Positions 1-6,923 of a stretch of DNA of 64,000 nt are shown here, one piece after another (position 1 is the first letter of the stretch; every line of letters begins with the position of its first letter). Position numbers and translations under genes: made by a program. The DNA is from Planctomycetota bacterium (lineage in GTDB: Bacteria > Planctomycetota > Phycisphaerae > Sedimentisphaerales > Anaerobacaceae), in contig JACNGQ010000198.1 of assembly GCA_014384025.1 (NCBI GenBank), positions 1 through 64,000 on the forward strand, in the 5' to 3' direction. The notes beneath the pieces were generated by a model. That model was given only the letters and a program-made list of their open reading frames with translations. It did not search any database and had not been told where the DNA came from.

Positions 1-85
1 CCTTTCGATTTAATATTTTCTATTGAATATTGATGAGTGAAGCTGGGTCCCCGCTCAAGGCATGCGAGGATGACAATATTATTGG

Positions 86-212
86 GATTGGAAAAAGAAA
101 ATTAAAAGTCAAAGTGTAAAAAGTAAAATTATGGAGGCCCTTCGGGCGGCTACTTGAATAGATCCCTCCACTGCGGTCGGGATGACGTTTTAGTATTTCG
201 TATTGCGTATTA
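86..212. repeat. 127-bp dispersed repeat, copy 1
   Basis: This stretch reappears at 1668-1794 with the same length and only two visible base differences. It contains the short inverted repeat GGCCCTTCGGGC and the segment CCTCCACTGCGGTCGGGATGAC. It has no open frame of note. The near identity of the two copies implies recent duplication or continuing homogenisation. Confidence 0.9.
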
Positions 213-240
213 GGGCAACCACGCGGAGAAAGCCCCTACA
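213..240. repeat. palindromic GGGC...GCCCCTAC element
   Basis: GGGCAACCACGCGGAGAAAGCCCCTAC is an imperfect inverted repeat. Related elements occur at 273-296, 1802-1827 and 1861-1885, all ending in CCCCTAC. They look like a family of small dispersed palindromes. Confidence 0.7.
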
Positions 241-332
241 TTGAACAGCACAACGATATTTATACGTATTTAGGGCGGTTCACGAACCTCCCCTACGATG
301 AACAATACAATGGGGGAAATTTCGTAAAGCTT

Positions 333-352
333 TATTGGTGCGATTCATCGCA
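333..352. repeat. GTGCGATTCATCGCA element, copy 1
   Basis: TATTGGTGCGATTCATCGCA matches 9406-9426, where the palindrome GGTGCGA-TTCA-TCGCACC is complete. Confidence 0.65.
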
Positions 353-374
353 ATCTACCTGTTAAAGTGTCTAA

Positions 375-408
375 AGTGAGCTAAAGTTGGAAGTGAGCTA
401 AAGTTGGA
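375..408. repeat. 17-bp tandem duplication
   Basis: AGTGAGCTAAAGTTGGA occurs twice head to tail (375-391, 392-408). A partial TAAAGTG unit lies just upstream. Confidence 0.9.
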
Positions 409-435
409 TGCAAGAGAAAGACCATCGACTTTACT

Positions 436-466
436 CACTAAAGTTCACTCAGTGGCTGCCACCCGT
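436..466. repeat. CACTAAAGYTCACTCAGTGG element, copy 1
   Basis: CACTAAAGTTCACTCAGTGG followed by CTGCCACCCGT. It matches 3809-3838, where the unit forms a clear hairpin. Confidence 0.65.
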
Positions 467-539
467 AGGCCATAATTAACGAGGCTGCAGGTGTTGCAAT
501 CGCCATCAATCTGTGTGCAATATTCTGGTTTAGCTGTAG

Positions 540-665
540 TCACTCCTTTGTAGTCGCGCTCCATTTATTGTTAGCATTCTTTCTAACAAGCAACTCGCAA
601 TCTTTGTTGTCATAAAACAATATTATATCTGTTCCACGATCACCAACTACAAGGCTGGACTCCTT
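540..665 (-). pseudogene. possible 3' relic of an unknown gene
   Basis: The minus strand is open for 41 codons between an in-frame TAA and a TGA. It reads roughly KESSLVVGDRGTDIILFYDNKDCELL... and has a protein-like composition, but there is no start codon or ribosome binding site. The family is not recognised. It lies next to a stretch (665-775) homologous to the 8240-8345 spacer, so decay of a duplicated locus is plausible. A chance open stretch of this length is also possible. Confidence 0.25.
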
Positions 666-909
666 TTAGGATTTCTCATCAAAATCCTCCGACCCTACCT
701 CAGATACCCTTCGGCTTGAGTTTGGTCATTGCAGGTAGAACGATAAAGCACCTCTCAGACACAGTAAAGAAATAAGAAAAGATTGCTTTACAAGGCCAAA
801 TATGGTATAAATGATAAACTACATAAAGATTAGAAATCTTTAGGCCCCATACGAAGACAACTAACCTTTACGGCTTTTCAGCTTGTTGATTTATCTAACA
901 GGAATAACG

Positions 910-1074
910 ATGGAAAAAAAGCTAAAGACATCGGCTGACGGCAGGAAATGCAAGTTTCCACACTGCAAGCATCTCTTGAGCATCTATAACCATGAATCTT
1001 ACTGTCATGTACATCGCGAACAGATGGCTCAGATGCGAACGCTTATTACGATTCCATATCACCATCATGCATAA
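910..1074 (+). CDS. 54-aa Cys/His mini-protein, probably zinc-binding
   Basis: The ORF track starts at 883, but the ATG at 910 has AGGAA just upstream and gives MEKKLKTSADGRK.... The core reads CKFPHCKHLLSIYNHESYCHVH, with three Cys and several His spaced like a small zinc knuckle. Similar C..C...LS.YN...C..H cores occur in small bacterial proteins of unknown role (recalled, not searched). The C-terminus ends in HHH. It stands alone among repeats with no partner. Function unknown. Confidence 0.55.
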   Translation: MEKKLKTSADGRKCKFPHCKHLLSIYNHESYCHVHREQMAQMRTLITIPYHHHA

Positions 1075-1290
1075 ATCGATGCTATGGAGTACCTTTTCAC
1101 TGCCGGAGAGGGACTTTTCTTTTTTGTGGCTCGGCTTATTTTGCGTTAACACCTGAAGGTAACGTATGGGATAAAACCACTGAATACTTGTAGTACTCAA
1201 ACGAATAAAAAGCTACATGATATTCTAAATCAGTTTGACCTCAATCCTGAAGAAATCCGGGGTTAGCAGCTCCTAAAAGGCCACTATTTC

Positions 1291-1310
1291 ATAATGTATT
1301 TACACATTAT
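1291..1310 (-). terminator. hairpin at the 3' end of the 44-aa ORF
   Basis: ATAATGT-ATTTAC-ACATTAT forms a 7-bp stem overlapping the stop codon of the basic mini-protein. No strong T run follows on the minus strand, so this is a weak terminator candidate. Confidence 0.35.
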
Positions 1311-1441
1311 GTATGGACTTGAATCATTTCCCTGGCTGCGGCTTTGCGTGCACGCTCTCTTGACTTACGATGGGCATTGGCCTTACGCGTTTTAATTTGT
1401 TTCTCTCGTCTTTTATCGAGTCTATCTCTACGTTTTCCCAT
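1307..1441 (-). CDS. 44-aa highly basic protein, function unknown
   Basis: This ORF is too short for the supplied track. The minus-strand ATG at 1441 has GAAAGGAA upstream and encodes MGKRRDRLDKRREKQIKTRK..., ending in EMIQVHT. About 40% of residues are Lys/Arg, which suggests RNA or ribosome binding. The composition resembles tiny basic ribosome-associated proteins, but I cannot assign a family. A hairpin (ATAATGT...ACATTAT, 1291-1310) sits at the 3' end and may terminate it. Confidence 0.55.
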   Translation of the reverse strand: MGKRRDRLDKRREKQIKTRKANAHRKSRERARKAAAREMIQVHT

Positions 1442-1667
1442 GAAAAATTCCTTTCAGTACTTTTACTAAATCTGTCACGCTGTGCCAGGTTTCATGGCAA
1501 ATAAAACATTTTCAGTATTATGACAGCAACAATACTCCAAGTATAATACCAAATCGTTCAGGCCGTCAATATTAACTTTTCAAATAACCGTAACGAGTTT
1601 TTATTTTTTGCACACCCGGAGGAAAACCCTTTCGATTGACTAATTTCTATTTAATATTGACTATTGT

Positions 1668-1794
1668 GATTGGAAAAAGAAAATCAAAAGTCAACGTGTA
1701 AAAAGTAAAATTATGGAGGCCCTTCGGGCGGCTACTTGAATAGATCCCTCCACTGCGGTCGGGATGACGTTTTAGTATTTCGTATTGCGTATTA
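1668..1794. repeat. 127-bp dispersed repeat, copy 2
   Basis: Second copy of the 86-212 repeat. It is preceded by an AT-rich leader (CCCTTTCGATTGACTA...) that recurs at 2158-2196 and, more diverged, at 1-35. A weaker relative of its CCTCCACT..CGGTCGG..ATGAC segment lies at 2014-2045. Confidence 0.9.
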
Positions 1795-1801
1795 CGAATT
1801 A

Positions 1802-1885
1802 GGGCAATCGCGCGGGGTTGCCCCTACGATGAATAATGCATTGGGGATATATGCGTTTTAGGGCGGTTCGCGAACCGCCCCTACA
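1802..1885. repeat. pair of palindromic elements, one a perfect 20-bp palindrome
   Basis: 1802-1827 reads GGGCAATC...GTTGCCCCTAC. 1861-1880 is the perfect palindrome GGGCGGTTCGCGAACCGCCC, followed by CTAC. The same order of two elements occurs in degraded form at 213-296, so the pair was probably copied together with the 127-bp repeat just upstream of each. Confidence 0.8.
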
Positions 1886-2358
1886 AGGGAATGACAACTA
1901 TTGAAGATTGCCGCAGCCGCCTACGGCTCCTTTGCAATGACAAGCTATTTTAAATAGAATCGTAGGCTTCCCTTTTTTTTAAAAGTGTACCTACATCATT
2001 TCGTTTGCCAGATTCCTCCACTCGGCTACGCCTCGGTCGGAATGACACGGGGAGAGATAATGCTTTGTAGCATTGGCACAGCCAATCGGCCCATGAACAT
2101 CCTCCATGGCCCAACGAAGAAAGCTCGAATGTCACCCATTATATGGAAAAGGCAGGCCCTTTCGATTGACTATTTTCTATTTAATATTGACTATTGGGGT
2201 TGAGATTCTTCAGCCTTCGCTTGAAGAATGATAATTATTTTGTCGGCACTGGATTTATGGAGAATATCATCGATTGACGCCGTTTAACACATCAGGTACA
2301 ATTATGGAGAATTACACCTTCAATCTCAATTATTCCTTCAAAAAAAAAGGTAATTATT

Positions 2359-3786
2359 ATGAATATAAATGATCACCAGAAAGACATCTCCTGGTGGCAA
2401 CCTGTATTGTTTGCAGCGATGGCCGGAGGAATGGCCTGGGGGATCCGTGGGCAATACGGACACGAAACCGGGGCGATGATTGCCGGTCTGCTTGTCAGCC
2501 TTACATTAGTATTCTTACTGTGTCCGAATGCGTCATTGTTAAATGTTGCACGTGCCGTGGCATTAGGCACTGTAGCAATGGGTTTCGGTGGATCAATGAC
2601 CTATGGTCAAACGGTCGGCTTAACACATGATGCACAATTAGTCGGTAACTGGGCAGCATTACGGTGGGGTATGATCGGTCTTTCAATTAAAGGGGCTGCC
2701 TGGATTGGTTTTGCAGGCGTTTTTTTGGGAATGGGATTGTCTGGGATTCGCTATCGATGCCGTGAAATGCTACTGATTATGCTTTCCCTGGTTGGCTTGT
2801 ATTTTTTGGGAGTTTACTTAATCAATTCACCATATAATCCTTCTGCGAAATTACTACCTGCGCTCTATTTCTCCGATCACTGGCATTGGGAACCGGAAAC
2901 ATATGGAAGACCACGATTTGAGTGTTGGGGCGGACTTCACCTTGCGCTTATCTCGTTAATCGCATATGTCGGTTTGTATCGTAAAGACCGTCTTGCACCT
3001 CGACTTGCTTTTTGGGGAATATTAGGAGGTGCAATTGGTTTTCCACTCGGTCAATCTCTCCAGGCATATCATGCATGGAATCTTGAATCTTTTCGCGAAG
3101 GTATGTGGGCCCAGCTCGATCCATACATGAATTGGTGGAATATGATGGAAACAACATTCGGCGCTGTTATGGGAGGTATGCTGGGATTAGGGCTATGGCT
3201 TAATAGAAAAAGAATCCTGCTGCGAGATGAACCAGACACAATCAGCATGCCCTTTGCTGTTGAATGGATTTTGATTGCGGCACATTTATCATTACTTTTT
3301 GCTGTTGAATTCAGGTCGATCAGAGCCGTTGATGCGCTTTACGATCTTGGCCTTATTATGGGAATTATACCCATGGTGGCTATCGTTGGAGGACGCTGGT
3401 GGCCTTTCATGATGGTATTTCCAGTTACATTATTTCCAATTGCAGGCAAAACCATCATACAGCTTGTTTACAAAGAACCATCGATCAATCCAATAATGGG
3501 CTGGATTATTTATGGAATTATCCCATTGATTATCGTAACAGCTATGGCTTTCTGGTTTGCACGACAGGCAACCACAAAACATACAGGATATCATTTCACA
3601 CGAATTGGATTATTATTAAGTACATGGATGTATTTCTTGTTGAATTACGCATTCTTCCATTTTCCCTGGCCATGGGCCGAATGGACAGGCCGAACACCAA
3701 ACGGAATTATCTTTACAGTTTGTGCTGTTGGACTTACTTTAGCGGCTCTAATCGGAGGACGTCGAAAGACTATACTGAATCAATAA
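2359..3786 (+). CDS. polytopic membrane protein of unknown function
   Basis: 475 aa with roughly a dozen hydrophobic helices. The first has the glycine-rich stretch GGMAWGIRGQYGHETGA, and small-residue motifs (GFGGSMTYGQ, GAVMGGMLGLGLW) recur in later helices, as in transporters or membrane enzymes. A loop around residue 180 (GRPRFECWGGLHL) carries aromatic and charged residues between helices. The start is supported by AAGG eleven bases upstream of ATG. It stands alone and is followed by a hairpin and a T-rich tract. I do not recognise a characterised family; proteins of this look occur in Planctomycetes and Verrucomicrobia by recollection. Substrate unknown. Confidence 0.8.
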   Translation: MNINDHQKDISWWQPVLFAAMAGGMAWGIRGQYGHETGAMIAGLLVSLTLVFLLCPNASLLNVARAVALGTVAMGFGGSMTYGQTVGLTHDAQLVGNWAALRWGMIGLSIKGAAWIGFAGVFLGMGLSGIRYRCREMLLIMLSLVGLYFLGVYLINSPYNPSAKLLPALYFSDHWHWEPETYGRPRFECWGGLHLALISLIAYVGLYRKDRLAPRLAFWGILGGAIGFPLGQSLQAYHAWNLESFREGMWAQLDPYMNWWNMMETTFGAVMGGMLGLGLWLNRKRILLRDEPDTISMPFAVEWILIAAHLSLLFAVEFRSIRAVDALYDLGLIMGIIPMVAIVGGRWWPFMMVFPVTLFPIAGKTIIQLVYKEPSINPIMGWIIYGIIPLIIVTAMAFWFARQATTKHTGYHFTRIGLLLSTWMYFLLNYAFFHFPWPWAEWTGRTPNGIIFTVCAVGLTLAALIGGRRKTILNQ

Positions 3787-3800
3787 GTTATATTCTTCAT

Positions 3801-3828
3801 CCACTGAGCACTAAAGCTCACTCAGTGG
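3801..3828 (+). terminator. hairpin with CACTAAAG repeat unit
   Basis: CCACTGAG...CTCAGTGG forms an 8-bp stem enclosing GAGC-ACTAAA-GCTC, directly after the membrane-protein stop. 3809-3838 is a second copy of the 436-466 repeat. No T run follows at once, but GGGCTTTTTTATTTG at 3896-3910 may complete termination. Confidence 0.5.
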
Positions 3829-3987
3829 TGCCATCCGTCGATCTCAAGCCCATGCGGATTATTTCGCTTTTTTATCTTGCTCCAATGTGTGAGGGCTTTT
3901 TTATTTGTTTTATTACAATGGAATATCTTATACTAATGCTAAGAAAACAAGAGCGTTTCCGTAAAGTGCATATAGCAAATAAACGTC

Positions 3988-4815
3988 ATGGGTAAACGAA
4001 CCGGCTTTACATTAATAGAACTTCTGGTTGTCATAGCCATTATCGCGCTATTGCTATCGATTTTGATGCCTGCTCTTCAGCGGGTCCGGAGCCAGGCGCG
4101 GGGTGTGGCATGCAAATCCAATCTACATCAGTGGGGCCTGGTATTTGCTTTGTACACACAGGACAACGACGGCTATTTCTACAGCGGCCATTTACGTGGC
4201 TCATCGTCGGGCATGGGCGGGGGCGAATGGTGGCGAGAATGTATGTGGCCGTTGTCAAGGGAAAAGAAGATGTGGCTGTGCCCGACAGCGACAAAGTACC
4301 GTTCTATCTCTCCGGACGGCTCGGGCCGGCGTCCGGCGGCGACTCCTTTCGATGCATGGCGGGCCGATGAATCTACGGGCGGGGATGAGGGCAGCTACGC
4401 TCCAAACGGCTGGATGTGCAATATCCCAGCAGGATTAGCAAACCTTTGGGGGCGAGGGCCTGCCGAGTACTACTGGCGAACCCATCAGGTTCGGGGAACC
4501 TTCAACATTCCTGTTTTTACCGAGAGCTGGTGGGTGGATGGATGGCCTCGACATACTGATGAACCCTTTGAATTGGGTGATCGCACGCCCCTGCTGGGGC
4601 CCAATGTGCAAGAAATGCAACGACTGTGCGTCAACCGGCACGGCGGGGCGCAGCACTGTCTCTTTGCCGACTGGTCCGCGCGCAAGGTTTCCATCAAGCA
4701 GTTATGGACGCTGAAGTGGCACCGTCAGTTCGAGACGAATGGGCCCTGGACAATGGCCGGAGGTGTACAGCCAAACGACTGGCCGATGTGGTTGAGAAAA
4801 TACAGGGAATACTGA
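3988..4815 (+). CDS. prepilin-like (type II secretion pseudopilin-type) protein
   Basis: 275 aa. The N-terminus [20 protein letters not shown] carries the prepilin peptidase site (cleavage after G, Phe methylation expected) and a hydrophobic helix. The following [19 protein letters not shown] is typical of the planctomycete version. The C-terminal half has [19 protein letters not shown], matching the H...DG-like pseudopilin signature, and ends with [34 protein letters not shown], shared almost word for word with three proteins at 61-63.5 kb. Probably exported and surface or periplasmic. GC is higher than in neighbours. The gene is single here, followed by a non-coding stretch. Confidence 0.85.
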   Translation: MGKRTGFTLIELLVVIAIIALLLSILMPALQRVRSQARGVACKSNLHQWGLVFALYTQDNDGYFYSGHLRGSSSGMGGGEWWRECMWPLSREKKMWLCPTATKYRSISPDGSGRRPAATPFDAWRADESTGGDEGSYAPNGWMCNIPAGLANLWGRGPAEYYWRTHQVRGTFNIPVFTESWWVDGWPRHTDEPFELGDRTPLLGPNVQEMQRLCVNRHGGAQHCLFADWSARKVSIKQLWTLKWHRQFETNGPWTMAGGVQPNDWPMWLRKYREY

Positions 4816-5082
4816 TAACGGATTAATGTTTTAGCGTTTCGCCTCCGGGGGGATTACCGCGTTTTTTCCTCTATAAACGGCAGAGGGATTCTTTATTTGA
4901 TAAGCTTATACCACCATACCATGGTGTAGATATTATCCTTTTAGTAAATCAGAAGCAGGGATTTCGAAGCCTAAATTCAGGATTATCCTACTTTCTTTTT
5001 TTTGTGTAAAAGTGTTTATATACATGTTCTTTGAGGAAGGCTGAATACATATAAGTTTACAGTCTTATACAACTTTGATTAA

Positions 5083-5126
5083 GCTCCTGCTCTCAACTAA
5101 AGTAACTATATAGCAGGGGCTTTTTT
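5083..5126 (+). terminator. intrinsic terminator
   Basis: GCTCCTGCT...AGCAGGGGC (9 bp, one G-T pair) is followed at once by TTTTTT. It lies about 270 bases after the pseudopilin stop. The sequence from the T run onward (TTTTTTATTTGAA...) is repeated at 8142 onward. Confidence 0.75.
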
Positions 5127-5150
5127 ATTTGAATGAAAAAATCGTATCTT

Positions 5151-5194
5151 GAGCGGGCTGAGTTACCACACATATTCCTCCTCTCAGCCTGCTC
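5151..5194. repeat. terminator-associated stem-loop, copy 1
   Basis: GAGCGGGCTGAG pairs with CTCAGCCTGCTC over 12 bp with one G-T pair. The loop is TTACCACACATATTCCTCCT. The left arm and loop start are identical in copy 2 (8176-8219), where the right arm has changed but still pairs. Confidence 0.75.
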
Positions 5195-5199
5195 TTTCC

Positions 5200-5235
5200 T
5201 TTTTATTTCTCTTTTGTTACGAGGTCTTTGCAACA
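5200..5235 (-). pseudogene. fragment of the sigma-associated two-TM gene
   Basis: TTATTTCTCTTTTGTTACGAGGTCTTTGCAACAT is nearly identical to 8427-8460, which encodes MLQRPHNKREIN in the 8374-8739 gene. Flanking similarity fades quickly. I read this as a remnant of a former second copy of that locus. Confidence 0.6.
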
Positions 5236-5334
5236 TCGATCCATTCAAAAAAGTGTGGCACTAACAAAGTAATTCCCAATGTATTTATCGTCAGATTTTA
5301 TGGAAGATCGAACAAATTGGTCAGGCCGAAGCGT

Positions 5335-6708
5335 TTAAGGGATCGTCATTCTATTTGCAAGAGAAACGGCAAGATTAATGATGACACAACCGCCAAACTG
5401 GCCTTCACTGTCGTTACCTACAATACGTATCCCGAGGACCTTAAAATCAATCTCAATGTTACTAAGATCATATCCCAGGACCATTAAACCCGGAGCGTTT
5501 CCACCGCGATAGTGTGTGACAGAGATTTTTTGCAATCGCTGGTCGCCGTCGGTGAGGTAAACGCTGGGCGGGATGCCCGATTTCAGTATAAAGAGACCGA
5601 TTTCAGGGCCGGGCCGATCGAGAAGCGGTAATTGGAAGCGATATTCTATCCAGTGGTCCTGTTCGAGAATCAGCATTGCGTTTTGTGGCTTATCTCTGGG
5701 ATCAGAAATGAACTGAATGCCTTGCTCGCCCGGCAAGTTTACAAAACACCGCCAATCATCCTGGTCCGGATTGTGGCTTGCGGCGATTTCTCTAAGGAAG
5801 AAGTTACCCATGAATATCATGTTATTGTCGAGAGTGGGCTGCCCCGGGCCATCCCAGGTTACAGCGACTGGCCCGGTACGGCCCGGTCGATTCCCGGAGG
5901 AGGTGATGATCGCAGTTGTGCCGGTCAGGGCCAGAATGATTCCTATGGCGATAAGGAACGCCTTGGACAGCACAGTAGCCAATACCGCCCCAGTTACCGC
6001 GACCTTGGCTGATGCGGCCTTGACGGCGGGCATAGCAGAGGCGGACTTGGTCGATGTGGACGTCATCGCCGCAAACACCGTGAGCGCACCGAGGAAATGG
6101 GAGCGTTTTAGGCCTTTTCGGGCGAGTTGGCTTCTCAGGGCCGTCCTGGCGCGATAGAATAACATTTTTGTCCGCATTTGAGAACCGCCCAGAACTGTGG
6201 CAATCTGGGCGTAAGACTGATCCTCCAGGCAACGTAATGTCAGTACAGTTCTGTATTCCAGACTCAATGCGTCCATGGCAGCCAGGATGAACTCGACCAT
6301 TTCCTTGTGCCATAATGTTGCAGCCGGTCCGCTGTAGGTCTTTCCTGACATCGTTTCCAGAATCTCTGAATTGACCATGGTGCGCTGATCCATACGCCTG
6401 GCACCTTGTGCACGGAAGTGATGCTGGACCTTTCCGAGTGCTGTTCTGTAAAGCCATGACCAAAAGCCGTTCTCATTAGTCAGATGAAGACGCGGCAGGG
6501 CCCTGACCAATTCCAGGAGTGTTTCCTGGGTCAGATCTTCTGATAGATCATGATCCAGGGTCATGCGATTAATAAAGGTATATACCTTCGGCTTGGCCTG
6601 CTGAGCGAGCAAAGAACGACTTTCCTTACACCCTCTTTGGGCCTTACGTAAGCAATCTAAGTTAATCTGATCCACACTCGAACGCATACGACTTTCAGGG
6701 GCTCTCAC
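5335..6708 (-). CDS. ECF-type sigma factor fused to a transmembrane and extracytoplasmic domain
   Basis: 457 aa. Residues ~35-100 form sigma region 2 (DLSEDLTQETLLELVRALPR, FWSWLYRTALGKV); ~135-190 form region 4 with the recognition helix (LRCLEDQSYAQIATVLGG..RTKMLFYRARTALR). After a small-residue linker, a hydrophobic helix (~238-270) is followed by a ~185-residue tail rich in beta strands (WIEYRFQLPLL..IGLFILKSGIPPSVYL), perhaps a jelly-roll. The layout suggests a membrane-held sigma factor whose outer domain senses a signal. Start GTG at 6708 (AGAG upstream) or ATG at 6687. It is divergent from the metallo-beta-lactamase-fold gene. Neither the release mechanism nor the ligand can be seen. 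Confidence 0.8.
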   Translation of the reverse strand: MRAPESRMRSSVDQINLDCLRKAQRGCKESRSLLAQQAKPKVYTFINRMTLDHDLSEDLTQETLLELVRALPRLHLTNENGFWSWLYRTALGKVQHHFRAQGARRMDQRTMVNSEILETMSGKTYSGPAATLWHKEMVEFILAAMDALSLEYRTVLTLRCLEDQSYAQIATVLGGSQMRTKMLFYRARTALRSQLARKGLKRSHFLGALTVFAAMTSTSTKSASAMPAVKAASAKVAVTGAVLATVLSKAFLIAIGIILALTGTTAIITSSGNRPGRTGPVAVTWDGPGQPTLDNNMIFMGNFFLREIAASHNPDQDDWRCFVNLPGEQGIQFISDPRDKPQNAMLILEQDHWIEYRFQLPLLDRPGPEIGLFILKSGIPPSVYLTDGDQRLQKISVTHYRGGNAPGLMVLGYDLSNIEIDFKVLGIRIVGNDSEGQFGGCVIINLAVSLANRMTIP

Positions 6709-6923
6709 AAATCTCTGTTGGCTTCGGCCTTCCCTGGCCTTCGGGCCGAGACGAAGGTTTTGAAAGAATATCTTTTATAAATCCATTGTAAATCATGGAT
6801 TAAGACTTTTCTATTCGCTTTTCAAAAAAAAAATAAAAAAAACAAACCCTCCGGCCAGAAATCGGGATGTATGTATTTAGTGAATAAGAAAACACAATAG
6901 AAACTTTAACAAAAGGAGACGAC

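Larger units (their letters stand above)
1..909. other. gene-poor, repeat-filled leader region
   Basis: No convincing intact gene lies here. It holds the 127-bp repeat, two GGGC...GCCCCTAC inverted repeats (213-240, 273-296), a perfect 17-bp tandem duplication (375-408), a GTGCGATTCATCGCA element (333-352), a CACTAAAG..TCACTCAGTGG element (436-466) and a stretch at 665-775 that is a diverged copy of 8240-8345. A short open minus-strand stretch at 540-665 may be a gene relic. Confidence 0.7.
1442..2358. other. repeat-rich spacer without recognisable gene
   Basis: Holds copy 2 of the 127-bp repeat, the palindromes at 1802-1885, a GATTGCCGCAGCCGCCTACGGCTCC...GCAATGAC segment near 1908 and the AT-rich leader copies at 1627-1667 and 2158-2196. 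The ORFs listed here (1950-2135, 1985-2203) overlap repeats and show no protein signature. Confidence 0.65.
4816..5334. other. spacer with terminator, stem-loop and a gene fragment
   Basis: 4914-4933 contains an inverted repeat (CCAT-ACC-ATGG). A strong terminator lies at 5083-5126, a 12-bp stem-loop at 5151-5194, and 5200-5235 closely matches the coding sequence at 8422-8460. The ORF at 5149-5487 crosses these elements and is not credible. Confidence 0.7.

Noticed and set aside
3399-3995. 198-aa plus-strand ORF overlapping the membrane-protein end
   Set aside because: Out of frame with the membrane gene and running through the terminator; no protein signature.
5149-5487. 112-aa plus-strand ORF
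   Set aside because: Crosses the repeated stem-loop and the 3' end of the sigma gene; explained by non-coding repeats.
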